From positions 248,001 through 312,000 of the forward strand of contig CAJPFK010000004.1 of assembly GCA_905339275.1 (NCBI GenBank): DNA of 64,000 bases, read 5' to 3'. Each line of letters starts with the position of its first letter. Positions within the stretch are counted from its first letter, which is position 1. A program made the translations under genes and the position numbers. The notes below the pieces were generated by a model, which was not told where the DNA came from, made no database searches, and saw nothing but the letters and a program-made list of their open reading frames with translations. The stretch is from Methylophilaceae bacterium. Lineage in GTDB: Bacteria > Pseudomonadota > Gammaproteobacteria > Burkholderiales > Methylophilaceae. Shown piece by piece: positions 8,722-17,018 of this stretch.

Positions 8722-9378
8722 ATGAGGCATTTACTCACAGGACTATTCATCTTAAGCAGTTTTTCATTCCTGGCCCTGGGCACTCCCGCGCATGCCGACG
8801 AGAAGCTCGACGCGGACATTGCCCAATTGCAGCACGATTGGGCAAAGGCCAATTATCACACCGGCAAGGATGCGCAGGAAGCCGCATTCAAGGCTTTAGC
8901 CGAGCGGGCAAACCAGGTGACCGGCCGTCACGCCAATGCGCCGGAGGCCCTGATCTGGGAAGCCATTATCCTGAGCGGTTACGCCAAAGCCAAGGGCGGC
9001 CTGGGCGCGCTGAAGCAGGCCGAGAAGGCTCGCGACCTGCTGTTGCTGGCAGAGAAGATCGATCCCCAGGCCTTGCAGGGTTCGGCCTATACCACGCTGG
9101 GTTCCCTGCATTACAAGGTGCCGGGCTGGCCTATCGGTTTCGGTGACAAGAAGAAAGCCCGTGCTTACCTGGAAAAGGCGCTGCAGATCAACCCGGACGG
9201 TATAGACCCCAATTATTTTTATGCAGACTTCCTGAGCGGGCAGGGTGAGTACGACCAGGCTTTGCAGTACTACGCGAGAGCCCTGGCAGCGCCGCCGCGC
9301 CCGGGGCGTGAGGATGCGGATGCAGGCCGCCGCCAGGAAATCGAAACAGGCATGGAGCTGGCAAGGAGGAAGCGGTAA
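8722..9378 (+). CDS. periplasmic TPR-like protein
   Basis: 218 residues with a signal peptide (ending near AHA-DE) and repeated helical pairs typical of tetratricopeptide repeats (AYTTLGSLHYK, ARAYLEKALQINPDG, YDQALQYYARALA). A protein-interaction scaffold in the periplasm. AGGAG lies 6 nt before the ATG. It is the first gene of a second sub-block of the operon, 33 nt after the SDR. Function unknown. Confidence 0.75.
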   Translation: MRHLLTGLFILSSFSFLALGTPAHADEKLDADIAQLQHDWAKANYHTGKDAQEAAFKALAERANQVTGRHANAPEALIWEAIILSGYAKAKGGLGALKQAEKARDLLLLAEKIDPQALQGSAYTTLGSLHYKVPGWPIGFGDKKKARAYLEKALQINPDGIDPNYFYADFLSGQGEYDQALQYYARALAAPPRPGREDADAGRRQEIETGMELARRKR

Positions 9379-9380
9379 GC

Positions 9381-10151
9381 ATGATGAATATAGCGCTAGA
9401 TAAATCCATAAAGACGGCTCCGAACGACGTTTCAGGAGCCCAGCACGCAGGCAGGAATATTGATATGCAGCAGCAGGCAGGCGAAGAACTGGCGTTCTCG
9501 CAAAAATACGACGAAAAACATGCGAGACATTACTTTGAAAAACACCAGGACGGTTTGTGGCGCCGTCTTTCGGATTGGCGCGATCACCAGATTGCAAGAA
9601 AGGCGTTGCGCATTGCCGGCAATCCGCATGAGGTTCTCGATGTGCCTTGCGGCACCGGCAGGTTCTGGGATGTGCTGGCGGAAGACCCGGATCGCGTGAT
9701 TCATGCCAGCGACTACAACCAGAGCATGATAGATACAGGCATGGCCAACCGCCCCAAGGAGATCACCGGCAGAATCAGGTCGTTTCAGGGCTCGGCCTTC
9801 AATCTACCGGTACCGGACAATTTTGTGGACAGCATTTTTTCCATTCGCTTCGTTCATCACCTGGGCGAGTCCGAAGACAGGTTGAAGCTGCTCAGGGAAT
9901 TTCACCGTGTCAGCCGGGATACGGTCATTCTCTCCATGTGGGTCGATGGCAATGTCAAGGCCATGGCGCGTAGGTCGCTGGAGAAGAAACGTCCCGGACG
10001 GGCGTATCAGAACCGCTTCGTGATTCCCGTTGCAACCATCGAGGAAGAATTTGCCAGGAGCGGGTTTTCGATTGAAGCGCGGCTTGATTTTCTCAAGTAT
10101 TACCATATGTGGCGCACTTATGTGCTGCGTAAAACACAGGGCCAGGCGTGA
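9381..10151 (+). CDS. class I SAM-dependent methyltransferase
   Basis: 256 residues. Motif I is VLDVPCGTGRFWDVLAE, motif II HASDYNQSMID, followed by GSAFNLPVPDNFVDSIFSIRFVHHL, the classic small-molecule methyltransferase layout (UbiE/Methyltransf_11-like). A helical extension of about 70 residues precedes it. It overlaps the next gene and is probably part of the same lipid/envelope pathway. The methyl acceptor is not deducible. Confidence 0.82.
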   Translation: MMNIALDKSIKTAPNDVSGAQHAGRNIDMQQQAGEELAFSQKYDEKHARHYFEKHQDGLWRRLSDWRDHQIARKALRIAGNPHEVLDVPCGTGRFWDVLAEDPDRVIHASDYNQSMIDTGMANRPKEITGRIRSFQGSAFNLPVPDNFVDSIFSIRFVHHLGESEDRLKLLREFHRVSRDTVILSMWVDGNVKAMARRSLEKKRPGRAYQNRFVIPVATIEEEFARSGFSIEARLDFLKYYHMWRTYVLRKTQGQA

Positions 10152-10990
10152 TGTGCGAGATCGAATATGTCAGCGAGCGCTGGCGCGATCTGCTGCATTG
10201 CAACCATGTCGACAGTTTTGAGGCGCTGTGGCAGCTTGAGCAGGACAACTGGTTTGAAGCGCCCAACCGGCGCAGAGGCGGCTGGAGCGGCGTCTGCAGA
10301 ACCACGCTGGCCTTGCCCGGCGAAGGCGAGGTCGGCGTATTCATCAAGCGTCAGGAAAACCATGTCTACCATGGCTGGCGCCATCTTTTCCGCCCGATGG
10401 CGACGTTTGAGCGTGAGTATCACAATATCCTGGCCTTCCAGAAATACGGTATTCCAACCGTCGACCTGATCTATTTCGGTCAGCGCAAGGTCGGCGGAAA
10501 ATTGCGTGCAATCCTGGTTACCCGGGAATTGACCGGGTATCAGGCACTTGATGCGTATGCCGGTTCGTTCCCAGCCAGCATGGATTCGCTAACGCGGAAG
10601 AAGCTCTTCGAGAGCATGGCAACGGCGATGCGTGCCATGCATGCGCGGCATTTCCAGCACAACTGCCTGTACCCAAAACATCTCTTCATCAGAAACGCAG
10701 AAGATCACCCGGTCGAGACGCGTTTCATCGATCTGGAAAAAGCCAAAAGATGGCCTTTGAAAAGAAACGTCGCGTTGAAGGATCTGGGTACGCTCCATCG
10801 CCATACCGAACACTGCAGCAAGACCGATCGCTTGCGCTTTTTCCTGGCATACCGGCAGGAAAAACGGCTGAGTGACCGGTCCAGGAAAATGCTGGCTGCC
10901 ATCATGCAAGGAAAGAAATCGCATCGGGATGGAAACGGCAAGCCCAGTGACTCCGGGGAATTGATCTCCAGGCTGCAGGACGCATCATGA
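10151..10990 (+). CDS. lipopolysaccharide kinase (WaaP/InaA-like) family protein
   Basis: 279 residues from ATG 10151; a GTG at 10148 is an alternative. Protein-kinase-like fold: VFIKRQ (ATP lysine), EREYHNILAFQKYGIPTVDL, then a degenerate catalytic loop HFQHNCLYPKHLFI and metal-binding RFIDLEKAK. Such enzymes phosphorylate LPS core heptose or Kdo or related substrates at the inner leaflet. The usual HxD of the catalytic loop is replaced by a Y-P-K type loop, as in InaA/Kdo-kinase relatives. Neighbouring phosphoglycerol-transferase-like genes point to an envelope glycolipid substrate. Confidence 0.8.
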   Translation: MCEIEYVSERWRDLLHCNHVDSFEALWQLEQDNWFEAPNRRRGGWSGVCRTTLALPGEGEVGVFIKRQENHVYHGWRHLFRPMATFEREYHNILAFQKYGIPTVDLIYFGQRKVGGKLRAILVTRELTGYQALDAYAGSFPASMDSLTRKKLFESMATAMRAMHARHFQHNCLYPKHLFIRNAEDHPVETRFIDLEKAKRWPLKRNVALKDLGTLHRHTEHCSKTDRLRFFLAYRQEKRLSDRSRKMLAAIMQGKKSHRDGNGKPSDSGELISRLQDAS

Positions 10991-12972
10991 AAGTACAGAT
11001 AATGAAAAAAGCAACAAAACTGAATCCCGAACTCACGCCAGTATTTTTTCCGGCGTTTCTGGTGTTGATTGCGCTCACCTGCTGGTTTGTTTTAAGGCTG
11101 GGCTTGTGGCTGGAGACCGGGCCGGAAGAACTGACGGTTGGCGAATCGATCAGGACTTTTGCCCTGGGCGCCTGGTTCGATATCTGGACGCTGTCCTATC
11201 TGGTCAGCCTGTTCCTCATTGTCTCGGCATCGCTGGGCAACCGTTTCCGTGCAAGCCCGGCAGCGCATCTGCTGCGCTGGGTTGCGACATGGGGTGTCGT
11301 TGCGGCGCTGTTATTCGGCATGGTGTCGGAATACCTGTTCTGGCAGGAATTCACCACGCGCTTCAATTTCATTGCGCTGGATTACCTGATCTACACCAAC
11401 GAAGTCATCGGCAACATCCGCGAGTCTTATCCTGTGCTATGGATTTTCGCTGCAATCGGTTTGCTGGCGACCTTGATCGTATGGCTATGCAGCCGTTATC
11501 TCCGTTTTCAGGATACCCCTCATAGCTGGCGCAAACGCGCTAGCCTGCTTGGCTTGGCTGCGGTGCTGCCTCTGGTTGGCAACCTGGCCGCCAATATCGA
11601 CCAGACGCAACTGGCCGGCAATGCCTACGCGCAGGAACTGGGTGCCAATGGCCTGTTCAACCTGGCTTCCGCCATGCGCCGCAACGATCTGGACTATAAC
11701 CGCTTTTATGCCACCATGCCGCAACGGGAAGCGGCCGCCACGCTGGCAGGCGCCGGCGTCAAGCGCACATCGGACATGCGCTATATCCATGCCCGGTTGA
11801 ACGATGATCAAAATACGCTGGGGCCTTTTCTCAGGCGCCCGAAGAATGTCGTGCTGATTACCGTGGAAAGCCTTTCGGCAAGTTATCTCGGCGCTTACGG
11901 CAATACGGAAAACCTGACGCCGCAGCTCGACAAGCTGGCCGGTGAAGGATTGAAATTCGAACGCCTGTTCGCCACCGGGACGCGCACTGTCCGGGGCCTG
12001 GAAGCCTTGTCGCTGGGTACGCCGCCGATCCCCGGCCAGGCCATTGTGCGCAGGCCGAATAACGATCATCTCGGCACCATAGGCGAATACCTTGAGATAC
12101 AGGGTTTTGCCACCGAGTTCATTTATGGTGGCTACGGCTATTTCGACAACATGAATGCCTACTTCAAGGGCAACGATTTCAAGGTGATAGACCGTACCGA
12201 TTTCGATGAAAAATCCATCGTCATGGAAAACGTCTGGGGGGTGGCGGACGAAAGCCTGTTCGACAACGCGCTATTGTCTCTGGATAAAGCCGCCGGCGGT
12301 GGCCGGCCTTTCTTTGCGCAAATCATGACCACCAGCAATCACCGGCCATACACTTTCCCGGAAGGGCGCATCGATTTACCGCAGGGTAATCGTCGCGGTG
12401 CAGTGAAATACACGGATTATGCGATTGGCAAATTCATCGAGGATGCAAGATCCAGGCCCTGGTTTGCGGACACCTTGTTCGTGATTGTCGCAGACCATTG
12501 CGCCTCGGTCGCGGGCAAGACCAAATTACCGGTTGCCAAGTACCACATCCCGATGATTTTCTACGCCCCCGAGCTGGTTAAACCTGGCCGCTACGAGCGC
12601 CTGGTCAGCCAGATCGATGTGCCGCCTACCCTGCTGGATCTGCTTGGCGTGGCCGGTTCCGACCATTTCTTCGGGCAGAACATGTTCACGGATACCCATA
12701 CTGCCCCACGCGCCTTCATCAGCAACTATCAGTCGCTGGGATATTATAAGAATGACCAGCTGATCGTGCTTTCGCCCAAACAAGGTATCGAAGCCTACCG
12801 GGTTGACCCCGTGACCTATGCGGCGGAAGCAACCGGGGCAGACCCGCTGCTGGTGAAAGAAGCGATCGCATATTACCAGACGGCATCCAATGATTTTAAG
12901 CGAGGCGACCTGAGCGAGCTGCCAATCATCGTTGTCAATGGAACTGTCCTCCCGGTCAATATAGTCAACTAG
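10987..12972 (+). CDS. LTA synthase family sulfatase (phosphoglycerol/phosphoethanolamine transferase-like)
   Basis: 661 residues: five predicted membrane helices in the first 200 residues, then an extracytoplasmic sulfatase domain. Metal and catalytic elements: ITVESLSASYLG (acidic ligand), GTRTVRG with T334 at the position of the LtaS nucleophilic threonine, and VADH toward the C-terminus. Family members transfer phosphoglycerol (LtaS, OpgB) or phosphoethanolamine (EptA) to glycans or lipids outside the membrane. It overlaps the kinase gene (ATGA), followed 2 nt later by PAP2. Substrate unknown; Gram-negative context favours LPS or periplasmic glucan modification. Confidence 0.87.
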   Translation: MKVQIMKKATKLNPELTPVFFPAFLVLIALTCWFVLRLGLWLETGPEELTVGESIRTFALGAWFDIWTLSYLVSLFLIVSASLGNRFRASPAAHLLRWVATWGVVAALLFGMVSEYLFWQEFTTRFNFIALDYLIYTNEVIGNIRESYPVLWIFAAIGLLATLIVWLCSRYLRFQDTPHSWRKRASLLGLAAVLPLVGNLAANIDQTQLAGNAYAQELGANGLFNLASAMRRNDLDYNRFYATMPQREAAATLAGAGVKRTSDMRYIHARLNDDQNTLGPFLRRPKNVVLITVESLSASYLGAYGNTENLTPQLDKLAGEGLKFERLFATGTRTVRGLEALSLGTPPIPGQAIVRRPNNDHLGTIGEYLEIQGFATEFIYGGYGYFDNMNAYFKGNDFKVIDRTDFDEKSIVMENVWGVADESLFDNALLSLDKAAGGGRPFFAQIMTTSNHRPYTFPEGRIDLPQGNRRGAVKYTDYAIGKFIEDARSRPWFADTLFVIVADHCASVAGKTKLPVAKYHIPMIFYAPELVKPGRYERLVSQIDVPPTLLDLLGVAGSDHFFGQNMFTDTHTAPRAFISNYQSLGYYKNDQLIVLSPKQGIEAYRVDPVTYAAEATGADPLLVKEAIAYYQTASNDFKRGDLSELPIIVVNGTVLPVNIVN

Positions 12973-12974
12973 AA

Positions 12975-13706
12975 ATGTATAAGGGAAACGCACTGAACCC
13001 AATCACCGTGCCATGGTTCAAGAGCGCATTTGCCGCCCTGATCATTTCAGCGGTGCTGATGGTTTTGCTCGGCCAGTTTACCGATGTTGATTTGATGATC
13101 GAAGATCACTACTACAATGAGGAGCTGAAGGTTTTTCCGTGGAAGAACACATGGTTTGCCAGAGATCTGATGCATGGGTCAGTAAAAAATGTCATTATCA
13201 AAAGCGGCTATCTGGTTATATTGACAGTACTGATCGACTTGATTTTCCGATTCAGGAAAATTACCCCATTCTTGCGTCTGAGATTGCGATTCTTAGCCTT
13301 GTCTTCGTTGCTCGTTCCTGCATCAATTCGTGCCATTAAGGAGTATTCGGTGCTGCACTGCCCGTGGTCGGTGGATCGTTATGGCGGTACCGCCCCGTTC
13401 CTCAGGTTGCTCGATCATGTCCCGGAAGGTGTGCGGTCAGGGCAATGTTTTCCTGCCGGGCATGCAACCGTCGGTTTATGGCTGGCGGCTTTGTGTGTAT
13501 TCTGGTTGCCGCATAAGCCCAGGGTCGCGCTGGGCGTATTTTTTGCGGGCCTGAGTGTCGGACTCGTATTGGGATGGGTGCAGCAAATGCGTGGCGCGCA
13601 CTTTCTGTTCCATACGCTCTGGGCTGCCTGGTTGGCCAGCCTGGTGATCGTTTTGATGATGATGGCGTTTGCACACAAGTTATTCCTCGAGGAGAAACAA
13701 GCATGA
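12975..13706 (+). CDS. PAP2-family membrane phosphatase
   Basis: 243 residues with about six membrane helices. Phosphatase motifs are recognisable but degenerate: IKEYSVLHCPW (motif 1), FPAGHA (motif 2) and MRGAHFLFHTLW (motif 3, Arg...His but no canonical aspartate after it). Enzymes of this type dephosphorylate lipid phosphates/pyrophosphates, or act as lipid-A phosphatases. Coupled to the upstream LTA-synthase-like gene, it may recycle the diacylglycerol- or lipid-phosphate by-product of that transferase (inference). Confidence 0.82.
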   Translation: MYKGNALNPITVPWFKSAFAALIISAVLMVLLGQFTDVDLMIEDHYYNEELKVFPWKNTWFARDLMHGSVKNVIIKSGYLVILTVLIDLIFRFRKITPFLRLRLRFLALSSLLVPASIRAIKEYSVLHCPWSVDRYGGTAPFLRLLDHVPEGVRSGQCFPAGHATVGLWLAALCVFWLPHKPRVALGVFFAGLSVGLVLGWVQQMRGAHFLFHTLWAAWLASLVIVLMMMAFAHKLFLEEKQA

Positions 13707-14248
13707 CAATAAGAAACCATCCGGAACGTTACAGTACGCCAGTTGTTATCTTGCACTGGTTCATGTTGCTGCTGCTGATAGCGGTTTATGGCTTTATCGA
13801 GCTGCGTGAACTGTTTCCCAAGGGCACGGAGCCGCGTGAATTGATGAAGACCTTGCATTTCATGCTTGGACTCACTGTCCTGGCCACCGTTTTTTTGCGT
13901 TTGTTCTTCAGGATATCAAGCCGCACGCCAGCGATTCAGCCTGCTCCAGGCTGGATAAGCCGGCGTGTGTCGCAAGCCGTGCAGATAGCGTTGTACACCC
14001 TGATGATCGGCATGCCGATCGCCGGCTGGCTGGTGCTGAGTGCCGCAGGGAAACCCGTTCCGTTCTTCGGCCTCGAATTGCCGCCGCTGATTGCAGAGAA
14101 CAAGGGCTTGGCAGACACCATCAAGGGTGTTCATAAAACTGTCGGCAAGGCGGGTTACCTGCTGATTGCGGCCCATGCGCTGGCAGGCCTGTACCACCAT
14201 TATGTCAGGCGTGACAACACGCTGACGAGAATACTGCCCGGCAGGTGA
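13703..14248 (+). CDS. cytochrome b561 family protein
   Basis: 181 residues, ATGA overlap with PAP2. Four membrane helices with haem-ligand histidines: ILHWFM, TLHFMLGL, VHKTVGKAGY and ALAGLYHHYV. The family are inner-membrane di-haem proteins moving electrons between quinol and periplasmic or membrane partners. In this operon it could supply electrons to an oxygenase/desaturase step or respond to superoxide like CybB; the former is inference from context. Confidence 0.85.
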   Translation: MTIRNHPERYSTPVVILHWFMLLLLIAVYGFIELRELFPKGTEPRELMKTLHFMLGLTVLATVFLRLFFRISSRTPAIQPAPGWISRRVSQAVQIALYTLMIGMPIAGWLVLSAAGKPVPFFGLELPPLIAENKGLADTIKGVHKTVGKAGYLLIAAHALAGLYHHYVRRDNTLTRILPGR

Positions 14249-14358
14249 CTTCACTGAAAATTAAGCCTGGATTCAGCCTGGCGCAATAAAATCGCGCGCG
14301 GCTTAAATACTTTACAAATTATTCAAAGCCTTGGATGGCTCAATACTGACAGGTTCAC

Positions 14359-16338
14359 ATGCTCGAAAAGTTTTGGAAAAGATTAGAGTCTTTAGGGTTT
14401 TATGCGCCACTGGTAGCGATGTACCTGTTCTCGCTGCCTATTCTTTCCCTCTCCCGCGCAGGGTTGATGCTGTGGCAATCCGAGCGTGTCGCCGCGACCG
14501 GCATCTGGCCCGAAATGCTGTTGCAGGGCTTGCGCGTGGATATTATCCAGATGGGCCTGCTGGTGATTATTCCATTGCTCGTTGCCCCATTGTTCGCCCA
14601 CAGGCACGCATGGCCATGGTGGCGCAGATTCAGTTTTGCCTGGGTTGTGCTGGCTGTGACATTGCTGATTTTTATGGAGGCCGTCACGCCCGGTTTTATC
14701 GGTGAATACGATACCCGCCCCAATCGCCTGTTCGTCGAATACCTGAAATATCCGCAGGAAGTCGTGCCCATGCTGTGGAACGGCTTCCGTATTCATGTTT
14801 TTGCCGCCATCGGCACCCTCATGGCGGCAGTGTGGGCAATCAGCAGATTCATGCGGCCATGGCTGGGTTCGGCAGCGCCGGGCAGAAAACTGGGCTATTG
14901 GCTGGCTTTGCCTTTCGTGATCCTGCTGGTGTCGTTTTCCGTGCGCTCGACGACAGACCATCGCCCTGCCAATCCTGCCATGTTTGCGATTACCACCGAC
15001 ACCATGGTGAATACGCTGATCATGAATTCCGCTTGGTCGGTATTCCACGCCATCTACAACCTGAAGCATGAGAGCAAGTCGAGCGAGATTTACGGCGAGA
15101 TGATGGAAGAGCAGGCCATGGAGCAGATCAGGCTCATGCGCGGCATTCTGCAGGATAAACGTCCCCTGATCGGCAACGCCGACCTGCCGACGCTGACCAG
15201 GCAGGTCGCCACGGTCAGACGCGACAAGCCGCTGAACCTGGTGATTATCCTGCAGGAAAGCCTGGGGGCGACCTTTGTCGAGTCGCTGGGCGGTGTGCCG
15301 GTGACGCCCGAGCTGGAAAAACTCAAATCCCAGGGCTGGTGGTTCGAAAACCTCTATGCGACCGGCACGCGGTCTGTGCGCGGCATCGAGTCCGTGGTAA
15401 CCGGCTTTGCGCCGACCCCTGCGCAGAGCGTCGTCAAGCTGTCGCTGTCGCAGGATCATTTCTTTACCCTGGCCAGCCTGTTCGACAGCAAGGGCTACCT
15501 GAACGAATTCATCTATGGCGGCGAGTCGCATTTTGACAATATGCGTACTTTTTTCATCAATAACGATTTTGAACAGGTGGTGGATAAGAAGGATTACATC
15601 AATCCCATATTTGTCGGCAGCTGGGGTGTCTCGGATGAAGACCTGTTCAACAAGGCGCACGAGCAATTCATGCAGCATCATGCGACGGGCGAGCCATTCT
15701 TCACCCTGGTCTTTACCTCGTCCAACCATTCGCCGTTCGAATTTCCGGATGGCCGTATAGAACTTTACGATCAGCCCAGGGCGACTGAAAACAATGCGGT
15801 GAAATACGCCGATTATGCCATGGGGGAATTCTTCAGGAAGGCGCAGGCCAGCCCTTATTGGAAGGACACGATATTCCTGGTGGTAGCCGACCACGACATA
15901 CGCGTGCGCGGCGACGACCTGGTGCCCGTAAAGAATTTCCATATCCCCGGACTGATTCTGGGGGCCGATATCCAGCCGCGCGTCATCAAGACCGTTGCCA
16001 GCCAGATCGACCTGCCGACGACGGTGATTTCACTGATGGGGATCGATGCCGACCACCCGATGACGGGACGCGACCTCAGTGCCGAACCGGAGGGACTGCC
16101 GGGGCGTGCCATGATGCAGTACGAGCAGAATTATGCCTGGATGGAAGGCGATAACGCAGTCGTTTTACGGCCGAACAAAGCGCCGGCACATGCCATGTAC
16201 GATAAAGCGGAAAGGAAACTGAAACCCCGGAATCCTCCAGCGGACGCGGAGGCAATGGAGAAGCGTGCATTGGGCCATGTTTTGCTGCCCTCGATTCTGT
16301 ATCGCGAGCAGGATTACCACATGCCGGCTCAGAACTAG
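14359..16338 (+). CDS. second LTA synthase family sulfatase, Thr-to-Ser at the expected nucleophile
   Basis: 659 residues, same architecture as the gene at 10987 (N-terminal membrane helices, C-terminal sulfatase domain: ILQESLGATFVESLGG, GESHFDNM, VVADHD). The motif aligned to GTRTVRG reads GTRSVRG: S339 (codon tct) sits where LtaS-type enzymes have threonine. It is separated by 110 nt from the preceding operon, which contains a cytochrome b561, and may have its own promoter. It is a diverged paralogue; serine could still act as nucleophile, or the protein may be altered in rate or substrate. Confidence 0.85.
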   Translation: MLEKFWKRLESLGFYAPLVAMYLFSLPILSLSRAGLMLWQSERVAATGIWPEMLLQGLRVDIIQMGLLVIIPLLVAPLFAHRHAWPWWRRFSFAWVVLAVTLLIFMEAVTPGFIGEYDTRPNRLFVEYLKYPQEVVPMLWNGFRIHVFAAIGTLMAAVWAISRFMRPWLGSAAPGRKLGYWLALPFVILLVSFSVRSTTDHRPANPAMFAITTDTMVNTLIMNSAWSVFHAIYNLKHESKSSEIYGEMMEEQAMEQIRLMRGILQDKRPLIGNADLPTLTRQVATVRRDKPLNLVIILQESLGATFVESLGGVPVTPELEKLKSQGWWFENLYATGTRSVRGIESVVTGFAPTPAQSVVKLSLSQDHFFTLASLFDSKGYLNEFIYGGESHFDNMRTFFINNDFEQVVDKKDYINPIFVGSWGVSDEDLFNKAHEQFMQHHATGEPFFTLVFTSSNHSPFEFPDGRIELYDQPRATENNAVKYADYAMGEFFRKAQASPYWKDTIFLVVADHDIRVRGDDLVPVKNFHIPGLILGADIQPRVIKTVASQIDLPTTVISLMGIDADHPMTGRDLSAEPEGLPGRAMMQYEQNYAWMEGDNAVVLRPNKAPAHAMYDKAERKLKPRNPPADAEAMEKRALGHVLLPSILYREQDYHMPAQN

Positions 16339-16341
16339 TTT

Positions 16342-16479
16342 TTAAAGATACAGGACTGCGGGAAATACGGATGCCGCGAGCACGAGGAGTACCCATTGCA
16401 TCCCCCAGCGCTCGAGATGGCCGGTAAAGTGCAGGATGATAGCGAGTATTGCAACTACGTAAAAAATAGTGAATAGCAT
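16342..16479 (-). CDS. small two-helix membrane protein (45 aa)
   Basis: A 45-residue reading frame: MLFTIFYVVAILAIILHF, then a short polar turn (TGHLERWG), then a second hydrophobic helix. AGGCAGG lies about 12 nt upstream of the ATG. Helix-turn-helix membrane hairpin with charged turn looks protein-like, not random, but no family is recognised. It converges with the sulfatase gene, ending 4 nt past its stop. Confidence 0.5.
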   Translation of the reverse strand: MLFTIFYVVAILAIILHFTGHLERWGMQWVLLVLAASVFPAVLYL

Positions 16480-16564
16480 GATTTCGTTAGCCTGCCTGAC
16501 TCTTCAATATGCATTACTTATCGGAAGTAGTAAGATAAAACTTGATCGGGTATCATTTTAAGGT

Positions 16565-16957
16565 ATGTTCTTAAGCAATTTAAAATTGCCTGCCTGGATT
16601 ATCGTCCTATGGCTTGTCAGTATGCAAGTCATTGCGCCTTTTATCCACGCCCATGTCGATGCTGACAAGTTCAGTCATTCGGGGGCCATGCACGTGCATC
16701 CGGCTGTGCCCGAGGCGCATCATGGCCACGATGCGAGCCCGTCCATAGAGGTTTCGCATGGCCCGCATCAGATTGTATCCATGGCCAAGGGGCTGCTGCA
16801 GAAATTCAAGCTGTTCATCGATATCCCGCCGGCAATCATACTGCCATTGCTGCTGATGCCGGTCGTCGTCACCTACGGCAGTGTTGCGACAACTGCTGCT
16901 CTTTTCCCCCAGCCTAAACACCGAAGCCCGCAACCCCAGGCCCCTCCCGCTTCCTGA
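16565..16957 (+). CDS. histidine-rich hypothetical protein ahead of metal efflux operon
   Basis: 130 residues with an N-terminal membrane/signal segment (WIIVLWLVSMQVIAPFIHAH), a His-rich periplasmic stretch (H at about 28, 30, 38, 44, 46, 53, 54, 56, 65, 68), a second hydrophobic helix (AIILPLLLMPVVV) and a proline-rich tail. No known domain. It begins 62 nt before the TolC-like gene of a heavy-metal RND operon; histidine clusters suggest binding of a divalent or monovalent metal before export. Confidence 0.65.
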   Translation: MFLSNLKLPAWIIVLWLVSMQVIAPFIHAHVDADKFSHSGAMHVHPAVPEAHHGHDASPSIEVSHGPHQIVSMAKGLLQKFKLFIDIPPAIILPLLLMPVVVTYGSVATTAALFPQPKHRSPQPQAPPAS

Positions 16958-17018
16958 TTCAAATCTTCATTGACCAGGCCTGTGCCTCGTCAAGCGCATT
17001 TGATTTCAGGAGAACTAC

